Positions 50,801 to 60,754 of a stretch of DNA of 64,000 nucleotides are shown here, piece by piece (the stretch's first letter is position 1; each line of letters begins with the position of its first letter). This DNA comes from Paraspadella gotoi. Its lineage: Eukaryota; Chaetognatha. The notes beneath the pieces are model-generated. The model saw nothing but the letters and a program-made list of their open reading frames with translations. It did not search any database and was not told where the DNA came from. Made by a program: the position numbers and the translations under genes. Location: assembly GCA_051294375.1 (NCBI GenBank), contig CM119265.1, positions 19,082,588 through 19,146,587 of the forward strand, given 5' to 3'.

Positions 50801-51257
50801 ATCTTCTTTCTATATTATTTTCTTTTTTTTTATTCTTTTATTTCGTTTAATTTCGCCTTCTTCCTCTCTATTTACGTTTCTCAGTCCTTTCCACACCTTT
50901 CTATATTCACCTCTCTCCGCTTCTTATCTTTTTCCTTCTCTTCGTATTCCTCCTTTCTTCTCTCTCCTTCATTTTCGAACATTTTTATCTAAAAGTTCAA
51001 ACACTTGGGATTTCCACCCCCCTTTTCCAAAAAAAAAAAGAAAAGAAAAAAAGATTTACGGTTTTGGGTTCTTCTTTTTTAATTTTTTTTTCTGTCTTTA
51101 TTTTTATCTCGAAGCCTCGAGGGGTTTTTAATTCTGTGGCGAAATTAAAACGCTTATCAAATAAAGTTGGTGATAGAGGATCGATTACGAATTGGAAAAT
51201 TACGAAGAAAAGCTTTGACCTTTTTTTTTTTTCATTTTGACGTGGTATCTTTCCACG

Positions 51258-51303
<46 letters not shown>

Positions 51304-51866
51304 AGAGAGAGAGAGAGAGAGATTGAGAGAGAGAGAGAGAGAGAGACGGTCGGGTGACGCGCCTTCTTCCCAACCAAGAGATAACGTCCTGGGTTATTCA
51401 ACGAATTAAAAATGCGGCGCAAAAAGGGATAAAGTTCAATATAAAAAAAAATATCCCGGTAACTCTCAAAAATAGTGTCAGATTAGAAAAGAGCAAACTG
51501 AACATACGCGTCAACTGAAAATCCAAAAGTTCGAAAAGAAAGAAATTTTAAGTTAGTATATATAACTAAGAATAACTGTATTTACTTCTCTTTTTTTAAA
51601 GGTTTAGATTTTCCTAGATGGCGTCATCCAGACTCGGGAATGCCGAGGAGGAGCCTGTTTTCGTCACCCTCGGGACTCCGGGGCGCCCCGCACGGCCCGG
51701 ATGCCCCCACGGACCGAGTTTCCACAGCCCCCGCAGCCCCCGCGCCCCTCTTCGCCCCTCGTGGCCCGGCGGACCTGCGCCTTTTAAAATCTAGTCTTTT
51801 TGTGATGTGATGATTCAAAAGGACAGACCGACCATGGCGGGCGTATCTCAAACCCTGGTTGAAGCC
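47972..51866 (+). repeat. Segments B-C, third copy, direct and indel-rich
   Basis: Collinear with about 20628-24535. It has a 10-N gap at 48130-48139 in (CTAA)n and a 54-N gap at 49359-49412. Single-base indels are frequent and break the frames that are open in the first copy, such as the 65-codon exon candidate. It ends in GGTTGAAG, where the first copy continues GGTTGAAGGTTC. Confidence 0.9.
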
Positions 51867-51867
51867 T

Positions 51868-52699
51868 CGTCTCTCTCTCTTCTCTCTCTCTCATCTCTCT
51901 CGTCTCTCTCTCTCTCTCTCTCCGTCTCTCTATCTCGTCTTTAGAATTGTGAGATCAGAGGTGTGGAAGGGGCAAAAATTGTTGGAAGTAGAGTAGAACA
52001 TAAGAAAATGGAGAGGTAAATAATGCTACTTTCATCTTATTTTACTCCTTGCACCTAACGCTATTGATTCAAAATTGAGATTATATAATAAACCGCGGTT
52101 TTTTTAATTCCCCTGCAGAAACCCGCCCCCGCGCCCCCCGACGCCCCGCCCCCCTAATCCCCAACACGACTATCACTTAAAAAAACGACCGTCTTTCCTT
52201 TTCCCATCAAAATTCAAGCTGCTTCAATTACCTCAATTTCCATCCTTAAATTACACCGTTGGTTTTTTCACCGTCGGGTAATCTCTGGATTCTGTGATTG
52301 AGTTCGCTCAAATCTACAGATCTGAACGCTCATTGGTCGAAATTATTCTCTGGATGCGAGAAGAGGGCCTTCCGAAAAAAAAAACCGAAAAAGATATAGA
52401 GAAAAAATAACTTCTGGAATCTGTAAAAGGAAAAGAAAAGCAAGAAAAATGAAAATAACTGAGCCTTTAATTTCTTATTTACGGTGTATTTTATAGCTTC
52501 CTCTTTCAATGGGTGGGTTCCTATTTTTTTTAATTTTAACCGCTTTTGGGAAGTTATTACAGTAAAAATTTACAGACTAGGCATCTTAAAAAATGTGGAT
52601 TTCATTAAAACTTGTACTGCAACCATTTTCAAGTTTTTTTATTTTAATATCTTGAGGCAAGAGAGAGAGAGAAAGAGATTGAGGTATAAGAGAGAGAGA

Positions 52700-52744
<45 letters not shown>

Positions 52745-52762
52745 GGGAGAGAGAGAGAGAGT

Positions 52763-52830
<68 letters not shown>

Positions 52831-52842
52831 GGGAGAGAGAGA

Positions 52843-52894
<52 letters not shown>

Positions 52895-53430
52895 GGGAGA
52901 GAGAGAGGAGAGAGAGGCATTCAAGTAAACTATCTCTCAAAAAGAATCTCAGAATAAGATAAGATCGCAATTTTTTCCCCGAAAATTGATAATAAAAATT
53001 AAAAAAATATTTCCATCCTCAAAATTTTCGATCATCAAATTCGGTAAATGCCGCCGCCTCCAACCCGAAGAATTCCAGAGTATTTAAAAAGTAAAAGATA
53101 AAAATAACAATTGACGTAAACTTCTGCTATTATTTATAACAGGATAGATTTTCGTCACTCATCAATTTAAAAAAATCGAATTAAAAAGCTGAGTCTCTCT
53201 CGGCTCGATTAACCCGATTTAGGTAAGAAACTAAAAACAAAAAAAATAATTTGAACTTCAACCAGGGTTTGAGATACGCCCGCCATGGTCGGTCTGTTCC
53301 TTTGAATCATCACATCACAAAAAAGACTAGATTTTAAAAGGCGCAGGTCCGCCGGGCCACGAGGGGCGAGAGGGCGCGGGGGCTGCGGGGCTGTGGAAAC
53401 TCGGTCGTGGGGGCTCCGGGGCCGGCGGGG
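51868..53430 (-). repeat. Inverted piece of segment C
   Basis: Reverse complement of about 24367-25850, with noise. It contains the degraded C-run (G4 complement) at about 52128-52155, a compound GA array at 52660-52917 and the GC-rich exon candidate truncated by the gap at 53431. Confidence 0.88.
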
Positions 53431-53455
53431 NNNNNNNNNNNNNNNNNNNNNNNNN
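53431..53455. other. Assembly gap, 25 N
   Basis: It lies between two near-identical inverted pieces of segment C. Confidence 0.98.
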
Positions 53456-53608
53456 TCTCAAACTTTACTGCAACCATTTTCAAGTTTTTTTATTTTAATA
53501 TCTTGAGGCAAGAGAGAGAGAAAAGAGATTGAGGTATAAGAGAGAGAGAGAGAGAGAGAGAAGAGAGAAGAGAGGAGAGAGGAGAGAGAGAAGAGAGAGA
53601 GAGATGAG

Positions 53609-53673
<65 letters not shown>

Positions 53674-53691
53674 GGAGAGAGAGAGATGAGG

Positions 53692-53763
<72 letters not shown>

Positions 53764-54100
53764 CATTCAAGTAAACTATCTTCTCAAAAAGAATCTCAGA
53801 ATAAGATTAAGATCGCAATTTTTTCCCGAAAATTGATAATAAAAATTAAAAAAATATTTCCATCCTCAAAATTTTCGATCATCAAATTCGGTAAATGCCG
53901 CCGCCTCCAACCCGAAGAATTCCAGAGTATTTAAAAAGTAAAAGATAAAAATAACATTGACGTAAACTCTGCTATTATTATAACAGGATAGATTTTCTCA
54001 CTCATCAATTTAAAAAAATCGAAGTTAAAAAGCTGAGTCTCTCTCGGCTCGATTAACCCGATTTAGGTAAGAAACTAAAACAAAAAAAATAATTTGAACT
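53456..54100 (-). repeat. Second inverted piece of segment C, tandem to the first
   Basis: Nearly the same as 52608-53257 and in the same orientation, so about 645 bp are present twice in a row across the gap. It ends in TTTGAACT at 54100, matching position about 24539 of the first copy. Confidence 0.88.
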
Positions 54101-54856
54101 AGAGAGAGAGAGAGAGAGAAAAGCATTTTTGTGTTGGTTTTAAAAACCTGGATTCCCTAGATGTCCAATTAAAACCATCGTAACTTTCACTAAAATCGGC
54201 ATCGACTTTCTCTCTCTCATCTTTTTTTTTGTTGAATTTTGCTTCGTTTTTCGCGACGATTTTTTGTTTTTAAACAAAACAAGAAAATGAAAAGTCGCTA
54301 AGAACCTGAAAGAACAAAAGAGGTATAATGATGATAAGGGAATTGAGAATTACTGGCAGGAACGTGCCTTATTTAGGATAGGGTTGTCAGTTATCGGTTT
54401 AATACAAAACTTATTCAAATAACCCTTCTATCTTTATGAGATAAAAAAATTACATATTTTAAAGAAGAGTAAGAGTGACTACTTTTGAGTATAATTTAAT
54501 AAATTTACTAAACCTCATGTCTCATTCGTTGTTTCCGCTAGAATTTTTTAAACTTTTAACGAACGGAAAACGTGAATCCGAAAAAAAAAATTTCACGAAA
54601 AAAAGTCCCTAGATGACGGGAAAATGTTTTCCGCCGCAAATTGGGAAGTTGTGAAAAACTGTCACTCAAATTTCGAGAAGTATTTCGCTCTCGGCGTGAT
54701 AAATAAAGAAAGGGAATTTTTGTACCCGCCCCCCCCCGCCTCACAAAAAGGGAAGGGGCTTCGACAGGGTTCGTACTCTGGGATGTCGGGTCATCAAGGG
54801 TCAACCACGAAGAAAGACGATAATTTTTCGATTGATTATAAATGTCACCAAAGTTG
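54101..54856 (+). repeat. Direct piece of segment C
   Basis: Collinear with about 25885-26605, noisy, and cut by the 151-N gap at 54857-55007. It carries a broken version of the 131-codon frame. Confidence 0.85.
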
Positions 54857-55007
54857 NNNNNNNNNNNNNNNNNNNNNNNNNNNNNNNNNNNNNNNNNNNN
54901 NNNNNNNNNNNNNNNNNNNNNNNNNNNNNNNNNNNNNNNNNNNNNNNNNNNNNNNNNNNNNNNNNNNNNNNNNNNNNNNNNNNNNNNNNNNNNNNNNNNN
55001 NNNNNNN

Positions 55008-55035
<28 letters not shown>
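54857..55035. other. Assembly gap (151 N) and short (CT)n
   Basis: N from 54857 to 55007, followed by (CT)n to about 55035. Confidence 0.97.
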
Positions 55036-55038
<3 letters not shown>

Positions 55039-55558
55039 CGTAAACACAGAGATATACTCGTTTTAAATCAGGTTTGTGGCTAATTTACTCTCGAATAGCA
55101 ACTTTAAATTTTAAGTGGTTTTTGAAAAAATTCGGGATATTTTCGACGATTTGGGATTAAGCAGAAAAAAAAAGAAAGAAAGAGAAAAAAAAAATTCTAT
55201 CTATTTTTTTGAGGCAAAAGAAAATTGGGAAAGAAAGTTCAGTGCAAGAAGATTAAATTCGATCAAGGAAAGAAGTTCCAGTTCGGGCTGAGTGATCTCG
55301 GTTAAGCGTGATATTGAATAATCTGTAAATGATTAAGATACAAATGATATTTCGCAAATTACAGGGAAGATTAAGCTATAAATTTTTTTTTGGGAAGCCA
55401 GACAGAGAGCGAGAGAAAAAAAAAAAGCTTATCAGAGACAGAAGCGAGTCGAAGCAGGGAGTCGCAATAGGTTTTCCTATATCCAGCTTTACTTATTTTT
55501 GCTCTTCTTGTCCTTTTGTTTCGGTCAAAAACACTATGGGTCATGTTTCAAAGTCATC

Positions 55559-55594
<36 letters not shown>

Positions 55595-55683
55595 AGAGAG
55601 AGAGAAGCGAGGACGAGAGAAGAGAGAGAGAGCGCAATCCCGACGAACGCCGCCACATNNNNNNNNNNNNNNNNNNNNNNNNN
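55036..55683. other. Spacer, (GA)n array and 25-N gap
   Basis: A+T-rich spacer leads to an imperfect GA array at 55559-55632 and a 25-N gap at 55659-55683. The open frame running through it is low-complexity or interrupted by N. Confidence 0.6.
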
Positions 55684-56061
55684 TTCCGGAGACGGCTCCT
55701 CCTTACAGTAAAACCCTTTCGACCCCGTGGTCAAATAGGGTGAATCCTCATTACCTCGTCGCGGTGAACGGATCTTTGTGGGCTGATTACATCAAAGACT
55801 GGGATCACAAGAATGGGTCAATTTCGACAGGACTCTCAGTCTCACAATTTTCTCGACAGACCTTGCTTCGTATATGATTTCGTCATCTATGATCGGTCGA
55901 ACCAGTTGTACATAATCATAAGAAAGGTGCCTCTCAAAAAAACATGGGCAAGCGTTCACGGCTTCATTGGGCACCTCGCCAATAACCATTGCCCATAGAT
56001 TTGTCGTCGCGGAAAAATTCCACCCACGAGACGATTCCGCCTTCTCGTTAATCCCGCCCAC
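55684..56061. CDS. Possible coding region, strand unresolved
   Basis: This is balanced, non-repetitive sequence with long open frames on both strands. On the plus strand one frame (to 55874, with NPHYLVAVNGSLWADYI) and then a +1-shifted frame (55813-55998, with KKTWASVHGFIGHLANN) look coding. On the minus strand 55792-56061 is open for 89 codons and contains LWAMVIGEVPNEAVNA. That last stretch faintly resembles the start of a DM9 repeat (W, then GxVPxxAVxA), but what follows does not fit. The region begins at a gap, so the true extent is unknown. Confidence 0.3.
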
Positions 56062-56089
56062 CGACTTTCAATCATTATCTTCACTTTCT

Positions 56090-56930
56090 TAGTTCCCTTT
56101 CCTCATCATTTTTTTTCTCCACAAAACACGTTTTTTTTCCTTATTCTTTAATCTTTTTTTAGGAATTTCTTATTACTTATTTAGTTCCCTCTTTCTTTTT
56201 CTCTCTAAACTTACAAATCACCTAACTAGTAGCTATCCTGACTTTCCCCCCATCTCTTTTTTCCCCCCTTCTTGATTCGTATCACCCTCCGACAACCCCT
56301 CGAATCGACTCCTCCCCACAAATCCCTTCCTTTCGATAAATCTTTCTTTTTTTCCCCTTTCCTCCTTCCCTTCATTTCTGGGGATTAGGTTTCCTTCCTC
56401 CCCTCCCTTCCTCCCTCCTCCCTTCTCCCTCTGCCTCTTTGATCCGCGGCCACAGTTTTTCACTCATAAACCTTTTCTTTATTACTGGCGAAAACGCGAT
56501 TTGACCGCGAGGGAGCGCGTGAGCCGTCGCGGCTCTCGGCGGCCCTCGCCGGAGCCTTGGCGGGATTTTCTTGGTCGGCTCTTGGAAAGGCTTAATCAAG
56601 CGGGAAGGGAGGGAACAAGGGTAGGGGAGAGGGGTGGGGAAGAAAGAGGAAGAGGAGGGGATATAATCAATCAGGAGGTCCCTTTATATTACTTTTTTCT
56701 TCTTTCTCTCTCTCTCTCTCTCTCTTCGCTTCTCTTCTTCTCTCTCTCTCTGTCCTCTCTCTCTCTCTCTCTCTTCTCTTCTCTCTCTCCTCTTCTCTCC
56801 ATCTCTCATCTCTCTCCCTCTTCGTTATCTTTTCTCTCTACACAGTGCTGGCAACGTCGATTCTAAAACCTAAGCTTTGATGTTTACGTATGAATAAGAG
56901 AGAGAGAGAGAAGAGAGAGAGAGAAGAGAG

Positions 56931-57003
<73 letters not shown>
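56090..57003. repeat. Pyrimidine-rich stretch, GC island, CT and GA arrays
   Basis: Pyrimidine-rich DNA (56090-56460) precedes a small GC-rich island (56490-56600) whose frames are open on both strands and Arg/Pro-rich. (CT)n follows at 56704-56822 and (GA)n at 56897-57003. No gene is called. Confidence 0.6.
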
Positions 57004-57452
57004 GCCTGTGCCAAAAATAAAAGCCAGAGAGGGGGCGGTCCTTCGATGTAGAGATGGTGAGAATGTAGAGCGTTCTAAATTATCCACGAGGGAGGAAAAA
57101 CCGAGGTTCCAGGTTTTTTAACAGTTAAATATCATTATTATTTTAATTTATGAATTTAAACATAATAGGCTGAATACTTTTGATGGAAGGCGAATTTAAG
57201 TATTGGTTTCTCAGGAATATGCAAAAAAACAGGAAGTTTACAACTTATTGCAATTTTGGGGAAAAAAATGTGTTTCATATCATATCTAATTTTTTTTCTT
57301 TAAATGTAGTCTAATATTTATTTTTCTTTAGCCCTGATTTCTGTCAATAATATTCCCTAATTCGTCTTAACTAGAAAAGCGTCTCTGCCTAATATCGAGG
57401 GAAAGTCATCAACGAAGGGTTTTCGATGTAATTTTCAAGGGCATAACCCGCC

Positions 57453-57455
<3 letters not shown>

Positions 57456-57503
<48 letters not shown>
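57456..57503. repeat. (CT)n microsatellite
   Basis: A pure (CT)n array. The flanking 57004-57455 and 57504-57700 are A+T-rich spacer with nothing recognised. Confidence 0.95.
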
Positions 57504-57508
<5 letters not shown>

Positions 57509-57699
57509 CTTCTTTCCTTATTTTCTTCGGTCATGATGAAGATGTTGAATATTTTTCCCTTCTTTGTGCTCGTCCGATATTTTTTTTCGTGGGACAACAA
57601 AGACATTCCCTACTCGCGTTGGACAGGGGGGGGACTTAAGTGTAAAAATATACAAATGTAGCGATGTAGATGAACTGACTAAGGGTCGTTTTAGTCCTT

Positions 57700-58353
57700 A
57701 AGTTGATTTGTATAAAATGCAAAAAAAAAGAGGACACTCTTCAAATATTAAGTTGCGCTCATTTTACGTACATATTATAAAATTTTATGAATGATAAATA
57801 TAGATTTTGAAATGGGAAATACATATGTGTAAGTTAAAAGAAAATTGTTCCAAGCATTCAAGAGCTATAGCTACCGAAAGAGAAGTGGTCAAAAAAAAAT
57901 TCGTCATTTGAGTCGCTTCAAAAAAACATTTTTGAAAATCTGCCAAAAATCGAAAATAATTTTTTGCCTTAATTTATAGGAACTGTATTTATGTTTTTTT
58001 TAAAAATGTGAATGGTAAATAAAGACTTTTGAAAGAAGAAATCATATGTGTAACTTAAAAAAAAATCGGTCCCGTCATTCCAGAGCTACAGCATCTTAAA
58101 CCCAAGAGGTTAAAAATACTTTAATTTCCTTTTGCTCTGACATTATGTTCGAGTACTTAGTAGTTGTAACGGAGTAGTTACATTTAAAAAATCACTGCTG
58201 AGTAACGAATAGCTATAGATAAACCAAATTTATACCAATAGTTCCTTTTTCCATAAATATTATTCACTTATAATATCTTTCATTTTAAAGTAATCTAATC
58301 TGATTTATTTTCATAATGTTTTTGCGTGTCCTCTTTTTTTGCACAGGACTGTA
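57700..58353. mobile_element. Tc1/mariner-like non-autonomous element (MITE)
   Basis: The ends carry an inverted repeat: TGCAAAAAAAAAGAGGACAC at 57718-57737 and GTGTCCTCTTTTTTTGCA at 58326-58343, about 610 bp apart. The right end continues CAGGACTGTA; read outward it gives TACAGTCCTGTGCAAAA, which fits the usual start of Tc1/mariner terminal repeats next to a TA target. The left outer end is degenerate, so its boundary is approximate. Inside are two direct copies, about 220 bp apart (57788-57872 and 58008-58093), that share CATATGTGTAA and CATTC.AGAGCTA.AGC. There is no transposase frame, so it cannot move on its own. Confidence 0.65.
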
Positions 58354-58606
58354 CTACTGTCTGTAAATCAATCATTATTACGTCTTTCAACTTTGCGTTG
58401 TACCATGTAAAAAAATTGTACATAGCACAAATTTTACTTATCGTAGGATCTTGTTACAGGAACTAATTTACGCCGACGGTCTTTGGTAATTTTCCCCTCT
58501 TTCTCGCCCTATCTTCTTTTCCCTTCCCTCTTTTCCCCCCACCCCTATTCCCCACTCCTCCCTCTCCCCCCACCGCTTCCCGAGATTTCATCTCCCTTAT
58601 TTAAAG

Positions 58607-58779
58607 GAGGCATTAATTCCCCCGCAATCCCCCGCCGCTCGACTCGGGCACCGCGAGGGCCGGTTCGATGCGCGATCCGGGCCGGCCGCCCTCTTCGCAA
58701 TCCTCGATCCGGGGCCGCCGCCCGCCGCCGATTCCCCGGCCCCGAACTTCCGGCCTTTCGTCGTCGGTGGGCGGAAAGG
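58607..58779 (+). CDS. Possible GC-rich exon with consensus donor
   Basis: A GC-rich, CpG-rich stretch follows a long C/T tract and ends exactly before GTAAGTGA (donor at 58780). One frame reads without stops from the tract (with ALFAILDPGPPPAADSPAPN near the end). A second frame begins with an ATG at 58669 (MRDPGRPPSSQSSIRGRRPP) and also stays open to the donor. It may be a first or an internal exon of a plus-strand gene whose next exon could lie in the 317-N gap. The minus strand is open too. The family is not recognised. Confidence 0.35.
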
Positions 58780-58887
58780 GTAAGTGAGAATTCGCGGGGC
58801 GAATTTGGGGAGGAGGAGAGGGTAAGGTCGGGGTGAGTTAGAGGGTGAGTCGAGGGCGAGTTGCGAACGAAGGCAAAAAATGGCAAT

Positions 58888-59204
58888 NNNNNNNNNNNNN
58901 NNNNNNNNNNNNNNNNNNNNNNNNNNNNNNNNNNNNNNNNNNNNNNNNNNNNNNNNNNNNNNNNNNNNNNNNNNNNNNNNNNNNNNNNNNNNNNNNNNNN
59001 NNNNNNNNNNNNNNNNNNNNNNNNNNNNNNNNNNNNNNNNNNNNNNNNNNNNNNNNNNNNNNNNNNNNNNNNNNNNNNNNNNNNNNNNNNNNNNNNNNNN
59101 NNNNNNNNNNNNNNNNNNNNNNNNNNNNNNNNNNNNNNNNNNNNNNNNNNNNNNNNNNNNNNNNNNNNNNNNNNNNNNNNNNNNNNNNNNNNNNNNNNNN
59201 NNNN
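58888..59204. other. Assembly gap, 317 N
   Basis: Undetermined bases. Confidence 0.98.
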
Positions 59205-59498
59205 AATCTTTTTTTTTCTATTTCTTTCTTTCCCGTCTTACTCGCTTCCTCATTAACTTTGTTTCTTTCCCTTTCTCTTTCTACCCCCACTCCCTCCTTT
59301 TCCTCTTTCTCTCTTGTCACTCGGGAATTGATGAGTTTTCGGGGGAAATCACCGGCTTTCGAAGGAAATGGGCGACTCGTTTGGCTTTAGAGCGCGAAAA
59401 CGAGGATGGAATGGGTGGGGCGCTTGGGTGGGGTCGAACGAGGCACGGGTGAGTAAGAATGAGTTGTGAGGGAGAGACCGAAAATGAGACTCGGTGAA
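59205..59498. other. Short spacer between gaps
   Basis: Pyrimidine-rich, then GC-balanced sequence with open frames in several phases. It ends near GGTGAGTAAG (donor-like, about 59448). Too short and too bounded by gaps to call a gene. Confidence 0.3.
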
Positions 59499-59598
59499 NN
59501 NNNNNNNNNNNNNNNNNNNNNNNNNNNNNNNNNNNNNNNNNNNNNNNNNNNNNNNNNNNNNNNNNNNNNNNNNNNNNNNNNNNNNNNNNNNNNNNNNN
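59499..59598. other. Assembly gap, exactly 100 N
   Basis: A standard scaffold-gap length, so its true size is unknown. Confidence 0.98.
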
Positions 59599-60526
59599 AT
59601 AAGAAAATATCAAAGCTATTTCAAGATGAGAAGCCATAACTAAACTTTTAACTTACCATGATCGCACACTTTTGTAAAACTTTATCATAATTCATAATAA
59701 TTTTTATTTGAAAAAAACCGGTAAGTCACAGCCAAACCTATAAAAGCGTAGTAGTTTTTATACAAAAAAGCGTGACGGACGACGACGACGACGACGTCAC
59801 AAAGAAGCAACCCTAAAACATTATAGAGCCTGACCCGGCTTCGCCGGTCAAGGCTCGATAGAAATAAAGAAAATCATTATTTCGTCGGCAAACGGAGGCA
59901 AAATCTCGATCGTATAACAAAATAGAGAGACGTTCGCCGCGAAACACCGTCCACAAATCGAGCTGAATCAAGATAATCCAAAAATCGTTGCTATCGCCGG
60001 CAAGAAGAAAACGCGAAAATCGCAAGCCTTCAAAATCTCCAGGCGACAAAAGAAATTATTCTCCAAGTGACGGAGAGCGACAATGTTAGTAAAATTAGAC
60101 AGTCCGTTTTAAAATAAAAAGCGTGAGGAAGCGTGAGGAATTTCAATAGAATCATGAAAGGTCATTATTTATTTACGTCCTCTCCCTGAGGGACAAAAAA
60201 AAATATAAAAAATTGTATTTCTGCCCCTACATTCGACAAACGTCATATATAGCAACGAAGAGAAAATTTCTATAGCGCATTCTCGTTGATATGCAGGGGA
60301 ATCAGGATTATCCTCTAACCCAATTAATATATCATACGGATTAACGTCTACGTTGACGTCACCTCACGTGAAGCAAAGTATAGAGTTTAACATCTACATG
60401 CGCAGATGTGAGGCTTTACCCGGGGAATACCCACTTAATTACTTATAATTATCACTTAAATATACATATACACTTAATTAGTGGTAGCGCACAGAAACGT
60501 GGGGACCGAACAAAGCCGCTGCCACC
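59599..60526. other. Non-coding stretch with (GAC)n and a GC hairpin
   Basis: It contains (GAC)n at about 59777-59795. A hairpin lies at 59831-59850, with eight base pairs, one bulged C and loop TTC. A 78-codon minus-strand frame (59813-60049) overlaps the hairpin; its C-terminus follows the hairpin bases and it has no recognisable domain. A TGACGTCA site lies at about 60354, beside CACGTG. Confidence 0.45.
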
Positions 60527-60754
60527 ATGTCACTATACTCTAGCTACGTGATAGTTTCTGACGAATTCTCTTGGCCTATAAAAACACAGGGGTTTGTAAT
60601 ATCTATTGTAATATATAAGGTCAACAAATACAAAATAATATTTAAAAGAGAAACGTTTCCTTCGGAGCCACGGCTAAAACTACCAAGTTTAGCGACAGAA
60701 TCGACAAAGTACAATTGTTTACATTTTACAAAGAAGAAATGTGGTCATTTCTAA
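60527..60754 (+). CDS. Small ORF with near-ideal start context, unknown
   Basis: The ATG sits in GCTGCCACCATGT, a match to the animal start consensus that is rare by chance in this A+T-rich DNA. The 75-residue product begins MSLYSSYVIVSDEFSW and ends Lys/Cys-rich (FTKKKCGHF). It has a weakly hydrophobic centre (FVISIVIY) but no clear signal peptide and no family match. No TATA box or poly(A) signal is firmly linked. It could be a small gene, the first part of a longer gene, or chance. Confidence 0.3.
   Translation: MSLYSSYVIVSDEFSWPIKTQGFVISIVIYKVNKYKIIFKRETFPSEPRLKLPSLATESTKYNCLHFTKKKCGHF

Noticed and set aside
59831-59850. Helitron 3' end
   Set aside because: Hairpin present, but no CTRR terminus or 5' TC end could be placed.
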